The notes below the pieces were generated by a model that made no database searches, was not told the origin of the DNA, and saw only the letters and a program-made list of their open reading frames with translations. Positions 26,390-34,825 of a DNA stretch of 64,000 nucleotides are shown here, in pieces. Source of the stretch: Loigolactobacillus jiayinensis (lineage in GTDB: Bacteria > Bacillota > Bacilli > Lactobacillales > Lactobacillaceae); the NCBI RefSeq assembly GCF_003946445.1, contig NZ_RHOF01000006.1, forward strand, positions 1 through 64,000, read 5' to 3'. A program made the translations under genes and the position numbers. Every line of letters begins with the position of its first letter. Position 1 is the stretch's first letter.

Positions 26390-27235
26390 TTAAATTATTT
26401 CTAAAGGCTGCTTGTGCGTTGGTGCCGGAAATTCCTGATTCAACGCCGCTAACTCACTGGCCGTTAACGTGCTATCTGCCGCTGCGATGTTGGCTTGCAT
26501 ATGCTGCCAATTGCTAGTTTGTGGAATTGCCAACACCTGTGGCTGCCGCAATGTCCACGCTAACAATACTTGGTACGCAGTTAGCTGATGAGCCGCAGCA
26601 ATTTGTTGTACAACCTTATTGCCAGTTAAATTACCGCGCACATCACCTTGAGCAATGGGCGAATACGCAATTAATGGTAGCGCACGCTTTTGTTGCCACG
26701 GTAATACATCGAATTCCACACCCCGTGCGCCTAAATTGTATAGGTCTTCATTAGCCGCCAAATGCTGACCACCAGTGATCTGTTGTAATTCTAGCAGGTC
26801 GACTTGATCAAAGTTAGAAACACCCCAGTAGTGAATCTTGCCTTCACGCTTCAAGGTTTCCAAACCGGCTACAGTCGCCGCTAACGGTACCCGACCGCGC
26901 CAATGTAATAAGTACAAATCTAGGTAATCAGTGCCTAAACGCTTTAAACTAGCCAGCAAACTTTGCCGCATTCGTTGTGGTGTCGCATTTTGCGGTAAAA
27001 ATTTAGAGATCACGAATAAGTCTTGCCGCTGGTAAGGCCGAATGGCTGCACCAACCAATGACTCCGAACGGCCATTACCGTACATTTCTGCGGTATCGAT
27101 CACCGTCAGACCATGATCCAACCCATAATGTAATGCTTGAATTTCTGCAGTCCGTTTGGTTGGCTGATCGCCCATATGCCATGTGCCCATCCCCAACGCT
27201 GGCAACAGTGCCCGCTTTAGCTTAATTTGTTGCAT
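26390..27235 (-). CDS. Aldo/keto reductase
   Basis: The 281-residue protein starts at the ATG at 27235 (GAGGCGA upstream). It has GMGTWHMGD, DTAEMYGNGRSE (catalytic Asp and Tyr), FVISKFLP (Lys), YLLHWRG (His) and IPQTSN for NADP binding, in the order of the AKR fold. The substrate is unknown. It is probably co-transcribed with tadA, since only about 50 bases separate its stop from the tadA start. Confidence 0.88.
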   Translation of the reverse strand: MQQIKLKRALLPALGMGTWHMGDQPTKRTAEIQALHYGLDHGLTVIDTAEMYGNGRSESLVGAAIRPYQRQDLFVISKFLPQNATPQRMRQSLLASLKRLGTDYLDLYLLHWRGRVPLAATVAGLETLKREGKIHYWGVSNFDQVDLLELQQITGGQHLAANEDLYNLGARGVEFDVLPWQQKRALPLIAYSPIAQGDVRGNLTGNKVVQQIAAAHQLTAYQVLLAWTLRQPQVLAIPQTSNWQHMQANIAAADSTLTASELAALNQEFPAPTHKQPLEII

Positions 27236-27294
27236 GAAAACTCGCCTCATTTTTAAAATTGTCATAAATACACTTACAGTTAAATGCCAACAAA

Positions 27295-27330
27295 ATTGAG
27301 AGCGACTACCATTTAATAGTTACTCTCAAT
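27295..27330 (-). terminator. Hairpin terminator after the 27360-27704 gene
   Basis: ATTGAGAG (27295-27302) pairs with CTCTCAAT (27323-27330), with an inner ACTA/TAGT pair. On the minus strand TTTTGTT follows. Confidence 0.65.
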
Positions 27331-27359
27331 AATTAGTGTTGTTCAACCAATCATCGTAC

Positions 27360-27704
27360 CTATTCCTTATTCTGCCACTTAGTCATATAGTCACTCAGCA
27401 AGTCACGTACTTCACTGGCTTTACTCTGGACGGTATCCGAATACTGACCCACGCGGTCGCGCGCATCACCAAATTTATCGGCGACCTGCAGCAGATGATC
27501 GATATCCTCGTCATCAAGCCGCTCAACTAGATTCAACACGCGCTGGTTACCATTTAAATTGTCTTTAACGTAGCTTTTGACGCGATTACGATTCTTGTAG
27601 CTCTGTAATTTGTCCATCAAGGCATCCGCTGCCAAGTATGCACCAGCCGCTGCAATTGCTGCTGTAACACCAATGCCAAACAAAAGTTTATGTCCTGTTT
27701 TCAT
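27360..27704 (-). CDS. Small membrane-anchored conserved protein, function unknown
   Basis: From the ATG at 27704 (GGAGGATGATC upstream) the product has 114 residues: one Ala/Gly-rich membrane helix (residues 5-26) and a charged helical tail (AADALMDKLQSYKNRNRVKSY and onward) likely to form a coiled coil on the cytoplasmic side. It resembles YtxH-like stress-associated proteins only in layout. I do not recognise a family. It has its own terminator and appears to be a single-gene unit. Confidence 0.6.
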   Translation of the reverse strand: MKTGHKLLFGIGVTAAIAAAGAYLAADALMDKLQSYKNRNRVKSYVKDNLNGNQRVLNLVERLDDEDIDHLLQVADKFGDARDRVGQYSDTVQSKASEVRDLLSDYMTKWQNKE

Positions 27705-27788
27705 CAGATCATCCTCCTCGTGTACCATGTTGTACTCAATGATTACTATAGGTACATTTTACCACACAACCGGATGTAACCGTATTAA

Positions 27789-28388
27789 TTAGCGTCGACT
27801 CTGTAAAATGAAGTAGCCCTTATTCTTAGCTAAAACAGTCACGTTCCCAAAAACGGCTTGCATTTTCTGCTGCGCGGACGGCGCCCCCTGTTTTTTCTGA
27901 ATCACTACCGTCAACACACCATTGGCAACTAAGTGAGCATAAGCGCCACTCAAAATACCATGAACCACTGGCTTGCCAGCACGAATAGGTGGGTTGGTTA
28001 AAATTGCCGCGTATTGGTCAGTGACCGCCGCGTACTGATCAGATGAAAAAATCGTCACGTTCTCAACTTGGTTCCGTTGCGCATTTTCTCGCGCCAAGCT
28101 TAACGCCAACTCATTAACGTCGACAAGATCAACGTGCCGTTGTGGCTGTTCCTTGGCTAGTGTCAAGCCGATTGGTCCATAACCGGCGCCGACATCCAAA
28201 AGCGGCCCTGCCGGTAAGTCAGTGAAGCTAAACGTATCCAATAATGTGCGCGTGCCAAAATCAACGGTCCGTTTAGAGAAGACGCCATTGTCGGTCACAA
28301 ACGTCATTTCCTGTCCCCGTAAAGTAAATTGCCATTCCTGCTGATCATGTTCGACATCCGGATTTTTTGAATAATAATAATTTGCCAA
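27789..28388 (-). CDS. Class I SAM-dependent methyltransferase (RsmC/YbxB-like)
   Basis: The 199 residues begin MANYYYSKNPDVEHDQQEW, have FGTRTLLDTF before the SAM loop LLDVGAGYGPIGL, DVNELALSLARENAQRN as acidic motif II, and TNPPIRAGK as the catalytic NPPF-like motif. These fit the small methyltransferase domain family (YbxB in Bacillus), related to the rRNA guanine-N2 methyltransferase RsmC. The substrate is inferred. Confidence 0.85.
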   Translation of the reverse strand: MANYYYSKNPDVEHDQQEWQFTLRGQEMTFVTDNGVFSKRTVDFGTRTLLDTFSFTDLPAGPLLDVGAGYGPIGLTLAKEQPQRHVDLVDVNELALSLARENAQRNQVENVTIFSSDQYAAVTDQYAAILTNPPIRAGKPVVHGILSGAYAHLVANGVLTVVIQKKQGAPSAQQKMQAVFGNVTVLAKNKGYFILQSRR

Positions 28389-28525
28389 ATTTAAATTTCC
28401 TCCTGTAAGTCGCGCCGCAACTATCTTTTTTTAAATCTCACTGCTAGCGCAAAACAAAATGGTTCTCAATCGCTGATTATTTGTGTTAAACTTATTTTAC
28501 CAGAAAAACGACGGCAAACAATCAC

Positions 28526-28573
28526 ACACCACATTTTGTGCTTGGTAAATATTACAAACACAAAATGTGGTGT
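28526..28573 (+). promoter_or_regulatory. Tandem NrdR boxes upstream of nrdHEF
   Basis: ACACCACATTTTGTGC (28526-28541) and ACACAAAATGTGGTGT (28558-28573) each match the NrdR box consensus acaCwAtATaTwGtgt at 12-13 of 16 positions. They lie 32 bp apart, three helical turns. They end 7 bases before the -35. The two also form a 15-bp inverted repeat followed by T residues, so a terminator is a competing reading, but no plus-strand gene precedes it. The rest of the gap 28389-28525 shows nothing recognisable. Confidence 0.75.
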
Positions 28574-28580
28574 TTTTTCG

Positions 28581-28609
28581 TTGATTTTTTGTTAGTAACC
28601 CTTTATACT
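28581..28609 (+). promoter_or_regulatory. Sigma-A promoter of nrdHEF
   Basis: TTGATT (28581-28586), a 17-base spacer and TATACT (28604-28609) lie about 110 bases before the nrdH ATG and directly downstream of the NrdR boxes. Confidence 0.75.
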
Positions 28610-28716
28610 GATAACACAAACAGAAATGAGCATGTTTGCATAAATTGCTTTACCAAATACGCTCAAAATTGTTAGCACCAAAATTAAATATTTAATATAG
28701 CGAAGGATTGATCATA

Positions 28717-28944
28717 ATGAATAACCTAACTGTCTACACTAAAAACGGTTGCGTTCAGTGCCGCATGACTGAACGTTTCCTGAATGAACATAACATTCCT
28801 TTTACTGAACATAATATCGACCAAGAACCTGAATACGTCGATTATTTGAAGGAAAAAGGTTACCAAGCAACGCCGGTGGTTGAAGCCAGCAATGTTAGTT
28901 TCTTCGGCTTCCGCCCTGATCAGTTGCGCCAATTGGCCGTTTAA
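28717..28944 (+). CDS. nrdH: Glutaredoxin-like protein NrdH
   Basis: The 75-residue protein has the redox motif Cys12-Val-Gln-Cys15, HNIDQEPEYVDYLKEKGY and ATPVVEASN with a C-terminal FGFRPDQL, as in NrdH, the thioredoxin-like electron donor of class Ib ribonucleotide reductase. The ATG at 28717 is preferred to a TTG at 28708 because GAAGGAT lies at the right distance. It is the first gene of nrdHEF. No nrdI is present in the operon or window. Confidence 0.94.
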   Translation: MNNLTVYTKNGCVQCRMTERFLNEHNIPFTEHNIDQEPEYVDYLKEKGYQATPVVEASNVSFFGFRPDQLRQLAV

Positions 28945-28968
28945 CCACCTACCGCTATTTTTGTTAGT

Positions 28969-29013
28969 ACAAGTTTCAGCACGCCTGATCTTTTTGCTGG
29001 AGCTTGTTTTTTT
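28969..29013 (+). terminator. Terminator or attenuator between nrdH and nrdE
   Basis: A 13-bp stem with two G-U pairs (28969-28981 with 28995-29007) is followed by seven T residues. It lies between nrdH and nrdE inside the operon, so it probably lets nrdH be made in excess over nrdEF. A smaller GTCC/GGAC hairpin follows at about 29015-29030. Confidence 0.75.
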
Positions 29014-29076
29014 AGTCCTGTTTTGGGACCTTCTTAATTAGAACTATCACCGCAAGTATAGAAAGTAGGAACTAAC

Positions 29077-31248
29077 TTGTCATTAAAAACCATTGATCCA
29101 CAAAGCGTGACTTATTATGCGCTTAACAATCAAATCAACATTCCCGTTAATGGCCAAATTCCGCTGCAAAAAGACCAAGCAGCGTTGCAAGCCTTCTTAA
29201 CTGAAAACGTCGCGCCCAATACGAAAACTTTTCCTAGTTTTAAAGCGCGTTTAGATTACTTGCGTGAACATAAATATTTAGAAACCGACTTTCTCGATAA
29301 ATATTCGTTGGCTTTCATGGAAAGCTTGCACGACGACTTAGCCGCAGCTAACTTTAAATTCAAGTCATTCATGGCCGCGTATAAATTTTACGCCCAATAT
29401 GCTTTAAAGACTGACGACAACGCCTATTACTTAGAAAATTTTGCCGACCGCGTTTTATTTAACGCCTTGTACTTTGCTGACGGTGACGAACAAGTTGCTC
29501 GTGACATCGCCAGTGAAATGATCCACCAACGCTACCAACCAGCAACACCTAGCTTTTTAAATGCTGGGCGCGCACGCCGTGGTGAATTAGTCTCTTGTTT
29601 CCTATTACAAACCACCGACGATATGAACTCAATTGGCCGCACGATCAACTCAGCCTTACAGCTATCTCGTATTGGCGGGGGCGTTGGCATCACCTTAACC
29701 AACTTACGCGGCGCTGGCGACCCAATCAAACACGTTGAAGGCGCAGCTTCCGGTGTTCTGCCAGTCATGAAATTGTTGGAGGATTCCTTCAGTTACTCTA
29801 ACCAGCTCGGCCAACGCCAAGGTGCTGGCGTGGTTTACCTAAACGTTTTCCATCCCGACATTATCGCTTTCTTAGGCGCTAAAAAAGAAAATGCCGACGA
29901 AAAATATCGCTTAAAAACCTTATCTCTAGGCGTGATCGTTCCCGATAAATTTTACGAATTAGCTCGCCAAGATGCTGATATGTACCTATTCAGCCCTTAC
30001 GATGTCGAGCGCGTTTACGGTAAGCCATTTTCATACGTCGATATTACTGCCGAATATGAGCAAATGGTAGCTAACCCAGCTATCCGCCAGAAGAAAATCA
30101 AAGCGCGCGACTTGGAAAATGAAATCAGCAAATTACAACAAGAATCCGGCTATCCTTATATCGTTAACGTGGATACCGCCAATCGTGCTAACCCCATCGA
30201 CGGTAAGATCATTATGAGTAATTTATGTTCTGAAGTCTTACAGGTTCAGCGGCCATCAATCGTCAATAACGAACAAGGCTACGATGAAATGGGTACCGAC
30301 ATCAGTTGTAACTTAGGCTCGACAAATATTCCCAACCTGATGCACTCCCCTGATTTCGGCCATTCAGTTAAAACAATGGTGCGCGCCTTAACTTTTGTAA
30401 CCGATAATTCCAACATTGATGTTGTGCCTTCTGTCCAAAATGGCAATCGCCAAGCACACACCATTGGCCTTGGGGCAATGGGCTTGCACAGCTACTTTGC
30501 TAAGGAACATATGATGTATGGTGATCAAGCTAGTTTAGATTTTACTAATATTTACTTTATGCTACTTAACTACTGGACATTGAAGGCTTCCAACGAAATT
30601 GCCAGTGAACGGCAGGAAACTTTTGCTAATTTTGAAAACAGTAAATATGCCGACGGTAGCTATTTTGACCAATACGTTAACCAGACGTGGCAGCCAGAAA
30701 CTGACAAAGTTAAGGCGTTGTTCAAGGACATTTTCATCCCGACAACTGCAGATTGGCAAGCACTGAAAGCTGACATCATGCGTGATGGCCTTTACCATCA
30801 AAATCGCTTAGCCGTCGCTCCTAATGGCTCGATTTCCTACATCAATGACACGTCAGCTAGCTTGCAGCCAATCGTTAACCGCATTGAGGATCGTCAAGAA
30901 AAGAAAATTGGGACGATCTATTACCCAGCACCATACCTCTCTAACGACACAATGCCTTACTACACGTCAGCCTACGATATGGATATGCGCCACGTGATCG
31001 ATATTTACGCCACCGCGCAACAACACGTTGATCAAGGAATGAGTATGACCTTGTTCATGCGCTCAACGATCCCAACCGGCTTGTATGAATGGAAAAATGG
31101 CGATACCGATAAAATGACTACCCGCGATCTCAACATTTTGCGCAACTATGCTTACAATAAAGGCATTAAATCAATTTACTACATCCGTACTTACACCGAC
31201 GACGAAGATGAAATTGGCTCCAACGCCTGCGAAAGTTGTGTTATCTAG
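29077..31248 (+). CDS. nrdE: Class Ib ribonucleoside-diphosphate reductase, alpha subunit
   Basis: The 723-residue protein has the class Ib alpha layout: ATPSFLNAGRARRGELVSCFL with the first redox Cys, RIGGGVGITLTNLRGAGD, SNLCSEVLQ with the thiyl-radical Cys, SCNLGSTNI, and the C-terminal CESC redox pair. It reduces NDPs to dNDPs with NrdF and NrdH. The start is TTG at 29077 with AGTAGGA upstream. It lacks a long N-terminal ATP cone, as class Ib enzymes do. Confidence 0.96.
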   Translation: MSLKTIDPQSVTYYALNNQINIPVNGQIPLQKDQAALQAFLTENVAPNTKTFPSFKARLDYLREHKYLETDFLDKYSLAFMESLHDDLAAANFKFKSFMAAYKFYAQYALKTDDNAYYLENFADRVLFNALYFADGDEQVARDIASEMIHQRYQPATPSFLNAGRARRGELVSCFLLQTTDDMNSIGRTINSALQLSRIGGGVGITLTNLRGAGDPIKHVEGAASGVLPVMKLLEDSFSYSNQLGQRQGAGVVYLNVFHPDIIAFLGAKKENADEKYRLKTLSLGVIVPDKFYELARQDADMYLFSPYDVERVYGKPFSYVDITAEYEQMVANPAIRQKKIKARDLENEISKLQQESGYPYIVNVDTANRANPIDGKIIMSNLCSEVLQVQRPSIVNNEQGYDEMGTDISCNLGSTNIPNLMHSPDFGHSVKTMVRALTFVTDNSNIDVVPSVQNGNRQAHTIGLGAMGLHSYFAKEHMMYGDQASLDFTNIYFMLLNYWTLKASNEIASERQETFANFENSKYADGSYFDQYVNQTWQPETDKVKALFKDIFIPTTADWQALKADIMRDGLYHQNRLAVAPNGSISYINDTSASLQPIVNRIEDRQEKKIGTIYYPAPYLSNDTMPYYTSAYDMDMRHVIDIYATAQQHVDQGMSMTLFMRSTIPTGLYEWKNGDTDKMTTRDLNILRNYAYNKGIKSIYYIRTYTDDEDEIGSNACESCVI

Positions 31249-31283
31249 CACCAACCATTGTTAAAGTTGAAAGGAAGATCCTG

Positions 31284-32270
31284 ATGACAACAAATAACTA
31301 TGCGGCAGTCAACTGGAATGCCGTTTCCGACGCCATTGATAAGGCCACTTGGGAAAAGCTAACCGAACAATTCTGGTTAGACACTCGTATCCCCGTTTCC
31401 AACGATCTTGATGATTGGCGTACCTTGGACGATACCCATCAATGGTTGGTTGGCCACGTATTTGGCGGCTTAACGTTACTAGATACCCTACAATCCCAAG
31501 ATGGCTTAGCTGCCCTACGTAAAGATGTGCGGACACCCCATGAAACGGCCGTTTTGAACAATATTCAGTTTATGGAATCCGTTCACGCTAAAAGTTACTC
31601 AACGATTTTCTCAACGTTAAACACTGACACTGAGATCACTGAAATTTTCCAATGGAGTGACAGTGAAGAATTCTTACAAAACAAAGCGCGCTGGATCAAC
31701 GATATTTATCATAACGAAACTGACCCGTTGAAGAAAAAAATCGCCAACGTCTTTCTAGAAACATGTCTGTTCTATTCTGGCTTCTACACGCCGCTATATT
31801 ATTTAGGCAATAACAAGTTGGCTAACGTCGCCGAGATCATCAAATTGATTTTGCGCGATGAATCCGTCCACGGGACTTACATTGGTTACAAGTTCCAACT
31901 TGGCTTCAATCAATTAGGCCAAAATGAACAACAAGCCTTGCAAGATTGGCTGTTTGATTTTCTCTACAAATTGTATGATAACGAAGAAAAATACACACAC
32001 TTACTGTATGATCAAGTTGGTTGGACCGACGAAGTGCTGACCTTTATTCGCTACAACGCTAACAAAGCACTAATGAATCTCGGTCAAAACGCCTTGTTCC
32101 CCGACACGGAAGCTGATGTTAACCCCATCGTCATGAACGGTATTTCCACCTCTACCGCTAACCATGACTTCTTCTCGCAAGTTGGTAACGGCTACCGCTT
32201 AGGTGAAGTTGAAGCGATGCATGACAGCGACTATAGTATTGGCGCACCCAAAGAACCAAAAGTAAAATAG
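31284..32270 (+). CDS. nrdF: Class Ib ribonucleoside-diphosphate reductase, beta subunit
   Basis: The 328-residue ferritin-like protein has FWLDTRIPVSND, LQSQDGLAAL, FMESVHAKSYS (Glu/His metal ligands and nearby Tyr), and RDESVHGTYIGYKFQ (second Glu/His ligand set). It carries the metal-tyrosyl radical; NrdF enzymes use Mn or Fe. The ATG at 31284 has GGAAGAT upstream; a reading from 31236 would overlap nrdE without similarity. Confidence 0.95.
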   Translation: MTTNNYAAVNWNAVSDAIDKATWEKLTEQFWLDTRIPVSNDLDDWRTLDDTHQWLVGHVFGGLTLLDTLQSQDGLAALRKDVRTPHETAVLNNIQFMESVHAKSYSTIFSTLNTDTEITEIFQWSDSEEFLQNKARWINDIYHNETDPLKKKIANVFLETCLFYSGFYTPLYYLGNNKLANVAEIIKLILRDESVHGTYIGYKFQLGFNQLGQNEQQALQDWLFDFLYKLYDNEEKYTHLLYDQVGWTDEVLTFIRYNANKALMNLGQNALFPDTEADVNPIVMNGISTSTANHDFFSQVGNGYRLGEVEAMHDSDYSIGAPKEPKVK

Positions 32271-32280
32271 CGTACACAAA

Positions 32281-32318
32281 AATCCGCGGCTTTTGCGAAA
32301 AAAGCTGCGGATTTTTTT
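32281..32318 (+). terminator. Terminator of nrdHEF
   Basis: A 10-bp stem (32281-32290 with 32304-32313, one G-U pair) is followed by eight T residues. Confidence 0.88.
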
Positions 32319-32325
32319 TGCGAAT

Positions 32326-32355
32326 AAAAAATCGTCACTAAACTTAGTAACGATT
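32326..32355 (-). terminator. Terminator of mecA
   Basis: AATCGT (32330-32335) pairs with ACGATT (32350-32355), extended by ACTAA/TTAGT. On the minus strand TTTTTATT follows. Confidence 0.75.
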
Positions 32356-32362
32356 CTTGTGC

Positions 32363-33073
32363 TTATTTAAAGTAATAGCGTAGCAATTCTAGCGCGGACT
32401 TCTCCATTAATTTCTTACCATATTCAGACAGAACATCTGCCGTCACATTTGTCTGGTTAGCATATTCCATAGCAATAGCTAATTCATCCTTGATCGATTC
32501 CTCGGAAGTTTCATTAACAAAGAAGATCAAGTGTAGATAAAAGGCATCCTTGTACCGGAATAAGTTAGACACAGCCCCATCTAAACGCAAGAGCTTAGCT
32601 AATTGAATCACATCTTCAAAGTCTTGGAGTTGCAACACAACTTCGCGCGTTGGTGTATCTGGATCATTGAGGTAGGTGCTAAAGTCATCACCAGTATCTT
32701 TATCAGTTGCTGATTGCACCGTCGTTTTACGCTGCTTGTCTTTATCATCATTGCCTAGTAATTGCTGCTTAATATAATCAGAGACCTCATCGGTACCTTC
32801 AACAAAGTTGCCGCCATCCAGCTCATCATCACCTGGCAGGTTTTTACTAATAAACAGTTCTAAGCCGTTCTTATTCGGTAACACCTGAAAAGTAACCGGA
32901 TCGTTGGACTGAAATTGATGGTTAGTATCAACTTCCTCAAGAATTGAGTAAAAGAAATTTTCAATTTGTTTATGATTACCGAGCAGATCAAGTACCGTGA
33001 TGCCGCGCTCGGATAAATCTTCATTTTCAAGTAAAACACGAATCGTATTATCGTTAATGCGTTCCATTTCCAT
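32363..33073 (-). CDS. mecA: Adaptor protein MecA
   Basis: The 236-residue protein starts MEMERINDNTIRVLLENEDL and has the N-terminal substrate-binding region (GITVLDLLGNHKQIENFFYS), an acidic linker (about 90-130) and a C-terminal ClpC-binding domain (VVLQLQDFEDVIQLAKLL, AIAMEYANQTN). MecA delivers substrates such as competence regulators and Spx to ClpCP. It neighbours spx, which is common in lactobacilli. GGGGTG lies 9 bases before the ATG. Confidence 0.94.
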   Translation of the reverse strand: MEMERINDNTIRVLLENEDLSERGITVLDLLGNHKQIENFFYSILEEVDTNHQFQSNDPVTFQVLPNKNGLELFISKNLPGDDELDGGNFVEGTDEVSDYIKQQLLGNDDKDKQRKTTVQSATDKDTGDDFSTYLNDPDTPTREVVLQLQDFEDVIQLAKLLRLDGAVSNLFRYKDAFYLHLIFFVNETSEESIKDELAIAMEYANQTNVTADVLSEYGKKLMEKSALELLRYYFK

Positions 33074-33095
33074 GATTGTTGCACCCCGCTTTTCT

Positions 33096-33147
33096 ATTCA
33101 GGTACATCTCTACAAATACATTGTACCTGAATTTAGGTGATTGTAAA
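33096..33147 (-). promoter_or_regulatory. mecA promoter with an overlapping 11-bp inverted repeat
   Basis: On the minus strand TTTACA (33142-33147), 16 bases and TACAAT (33120-33125) form the promoter. ATTCAGGTACA (33096-33106) and TGTACCTGAAT (33122-33132) are a perfect inverted repeat; one arm covers the -10 and the other lies just after the start site, as an operator would. The rest of the gap to 33372 holds only the spx terminator. Confidence 0.6.
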
Positions 33148-33181
33148 GTAAGGTACTCTATTTTTTACACATTCACCAATT

Positions 33182-33225
33182 AGCCGTAAAAAAAGACCTA
33201 CTTAATGGAAGTTATCCTTAAGTAA
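33182..33225 (-). terminator. Terminator of spx
   Basis: A 10-bp stem including G-U pairs (GCTTACTTAA with TTAAGTAGGT on the minus strand) is followed by seven T residues. Confidence 0.6.
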
Positions 33226-33372
33226 GCCTAGTTAATAATCTATTTTATTGAGCAAACAGTCTAAACAGCAACGTTGTGAACATGCCCTTGTGTATACTTG
33301 AAAAAAATGCAGACTCCACTTGGCAATCTGGTGATCAGCAAGTTACTAATAAGGCGTTAACGTTAGCTAGTC

Positions 33373-33771
33373 TTAGACACCAGCCCGCATTTTGATCAAG
33401 CTTAATTCCAAAGCCCGAACCCGGCGTGGTAAAAAGCGACGAATCTCATCTTCATTAAAACCAACTTGCAGGCGCTTCTCGTCGATCACGATTGGGCGAC
33501 GTACTAAACCGGGATGCTGTTGAATCAAAGCAAACAAACTACGTAACGAAAGACTGTCCAAATCAATGTGTAGATCTTGAAATGTTTTGGAACGAGTTGA
33601 AATGATTTCCTCAGTACCACTTTCGGTCATTCGTAGAATCTCTTTGATTTCCGGAATTGTCAACGGTTCAGCAAAAATATTTCGTTCAATGAATGGGATA
33701 TCATGCTCTTTCAGCCACGCACGAGCCTTACGGCAGGAAGTACAGCTTGGTGAAGTATAAAGTATTACCAT
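33373..33771 (-). CDS. spx: Transcriptional regulator Spx (ArsC family)
   Basis: The 132-residue protein begins [18 protein letters not shown] with the redox switch Cys10-x2-Cys13, then [37 protein letters not shown] and [13 protein letters not shown], including the RPI motif. Spx binds the RNA polymerase alpha CTD and turns on thiol-stress genes; it is degraded by ClpXP. AAAGGATG precedes the ATG at 33771. Confidence 0.95.
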   Translation of the reverse strand: MVILYTSPSCTSCRKARAWLKEHDIPFIERNIFAEPLTIPEIKEILRMTESGTEEIISTRSKTFQDLHIDLDSLSLRSLFALIQQHPGLVRRPIVIDEKRLQVGFNEDEIRRFLPRRVRALELSLIKMRAGV

Positions 33772-33830
33772 ATTTCTCATCCTTTCCGCGTTTAATGAAT
33801 AACTCGTGGGTGTCAATTACCTACAAGAAC

Positions 33831-33859
33831 ATTGTAAACGTTTTAGGGCATTTAGTCTA
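33831..33859 (-). promoter_or_regulatory. Candidate spx promoter
   Basis: On the minus strand TAGACT (33854-33859), 17 bases and TACAAT (33831-33836) stand about 60 bases before the spx ATG. Confidence 0.5.
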
Positions 33860-33901
33860 TAGTAATTTAAGATAATTTATCTATTTATGACATTATTTTA
33901 C

Positions 33902-34642
33902 TTAAATATCTAATTTCAAGTCTTTTTGTGCGAGAATAACCGGAATTTTTGGCCCCGCTGCTGTCGCTGTTTCCTGTCTTAATTGATTGAGGTCTGTATC
34001 CTGCGGTAGATGACTGATCAGCACCTGCTTAACGGCTGCATCTTTAGCCAATAAGCCAGACTGCGTCGACGTCATATGGGCGATCGTTCCTGTTTTACTT
34101 TTAAGGAAATTGGTGTCCGTGATCAATAGATCAGCATGGTGTGCAAACTGTGGTAACTGATTAAAATAAGCTGTATCCGCCGTATAAACTAATACCTTGC
34201 CTGTAGCGCGCTCAACGATCCGCACCGCATAGGCTGGCACTGGATGCACTGTTGGTAAAAAAGTAATCTCAAACGGCCCTAACGTGGTTTTACGCTGTGG
34301 CTGATAGGCCACCCCAGTCGTGATTCCTTGCATGGTCAAACTGGCAAAATGTAGTGGATCAGCGGTATGACCATAAATAGGCAGTTGTGGCTCTTTTTTG
34401 GCGCCTTGATGTAATTGCCAATAGTATTGCAAAACACCGATATCAGCGATGTGATCGTGATGATAATGTGACAATAAAACCGCATCTAATTGCAGTGGAT
34501 CAAGATGATGCTGCAAGCTTAGCAGCGCACCACTACCACAATCTAACAACAGATTAAAATCTTCCGTCTGCACTAAATATGCACTGGTACCGACGTCTTG
34601 ATAAGGATAACCACCATACATCCCTAGAACCGTTAATTTCAT
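33902..34642 (-). CDS. MBL-fold metallo-hydrolase (YhfI/RNase Z-like)
   Basis: The 246 residues begin MKLTVLGMYGGYPYQDVGTS and contain the metal site SHYHHDHIAD (HxHxDH), a later His in PTVHPVPAYAVR, DTAYF and the C-terminal SHLP His. The family is close to YhfI and to tRNase Z but lacks the exosite arm. It is probably a phosphodiesterase or related hydrolase; the substrate is unknown. AGCAGG precedes the ATG. Confidence 0.85.
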   Translation of the reverse strand: MKLTVLGMYGGYPYQDVGTSAYLVQTEDFNLLLDCGSGALLSLQHHLDPLQLDAVLLSHYHHDHIADIGVLQYYWQLHQGAKKEPQLPIYGHTADPLHFASLTMQGITTGVAYQPQRKTTLGPFEITFLPTVHPVPAYAVRIVERATGKVLVYTADTAYFNQLPQFAHHADLLITDTNFLKSKTGTIAHMTSTQSGLLAKDAAVKQVLISHLPQDTDLNQLRQETATAAGPKIPVILAQKDLKLDI

Positions 34643-34825
34643 GATTAAAACCTGCTTTCTTTAATTTGTTGACTGCTTTCAGTATAACAGTTTCTCGCTA
34701 TTTTTGACTAACCACCATTAGTTCTGACGCTATGATAAAATAAAACTAAGTTACACCTATTAATGCTGAATTGCGTTATGCTATAGGTGTAGTAAATGAA
34801 AATCTTGGTAAGGGGTGTAACTATC

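Noticed and set aside
28526-28577. Read as a Rho-independent terminator
   Set aside because: No plus-strand gene lies upstream, and each arm fits the NrdR box with 32-bp phasing next to the nrdHEF promoter.
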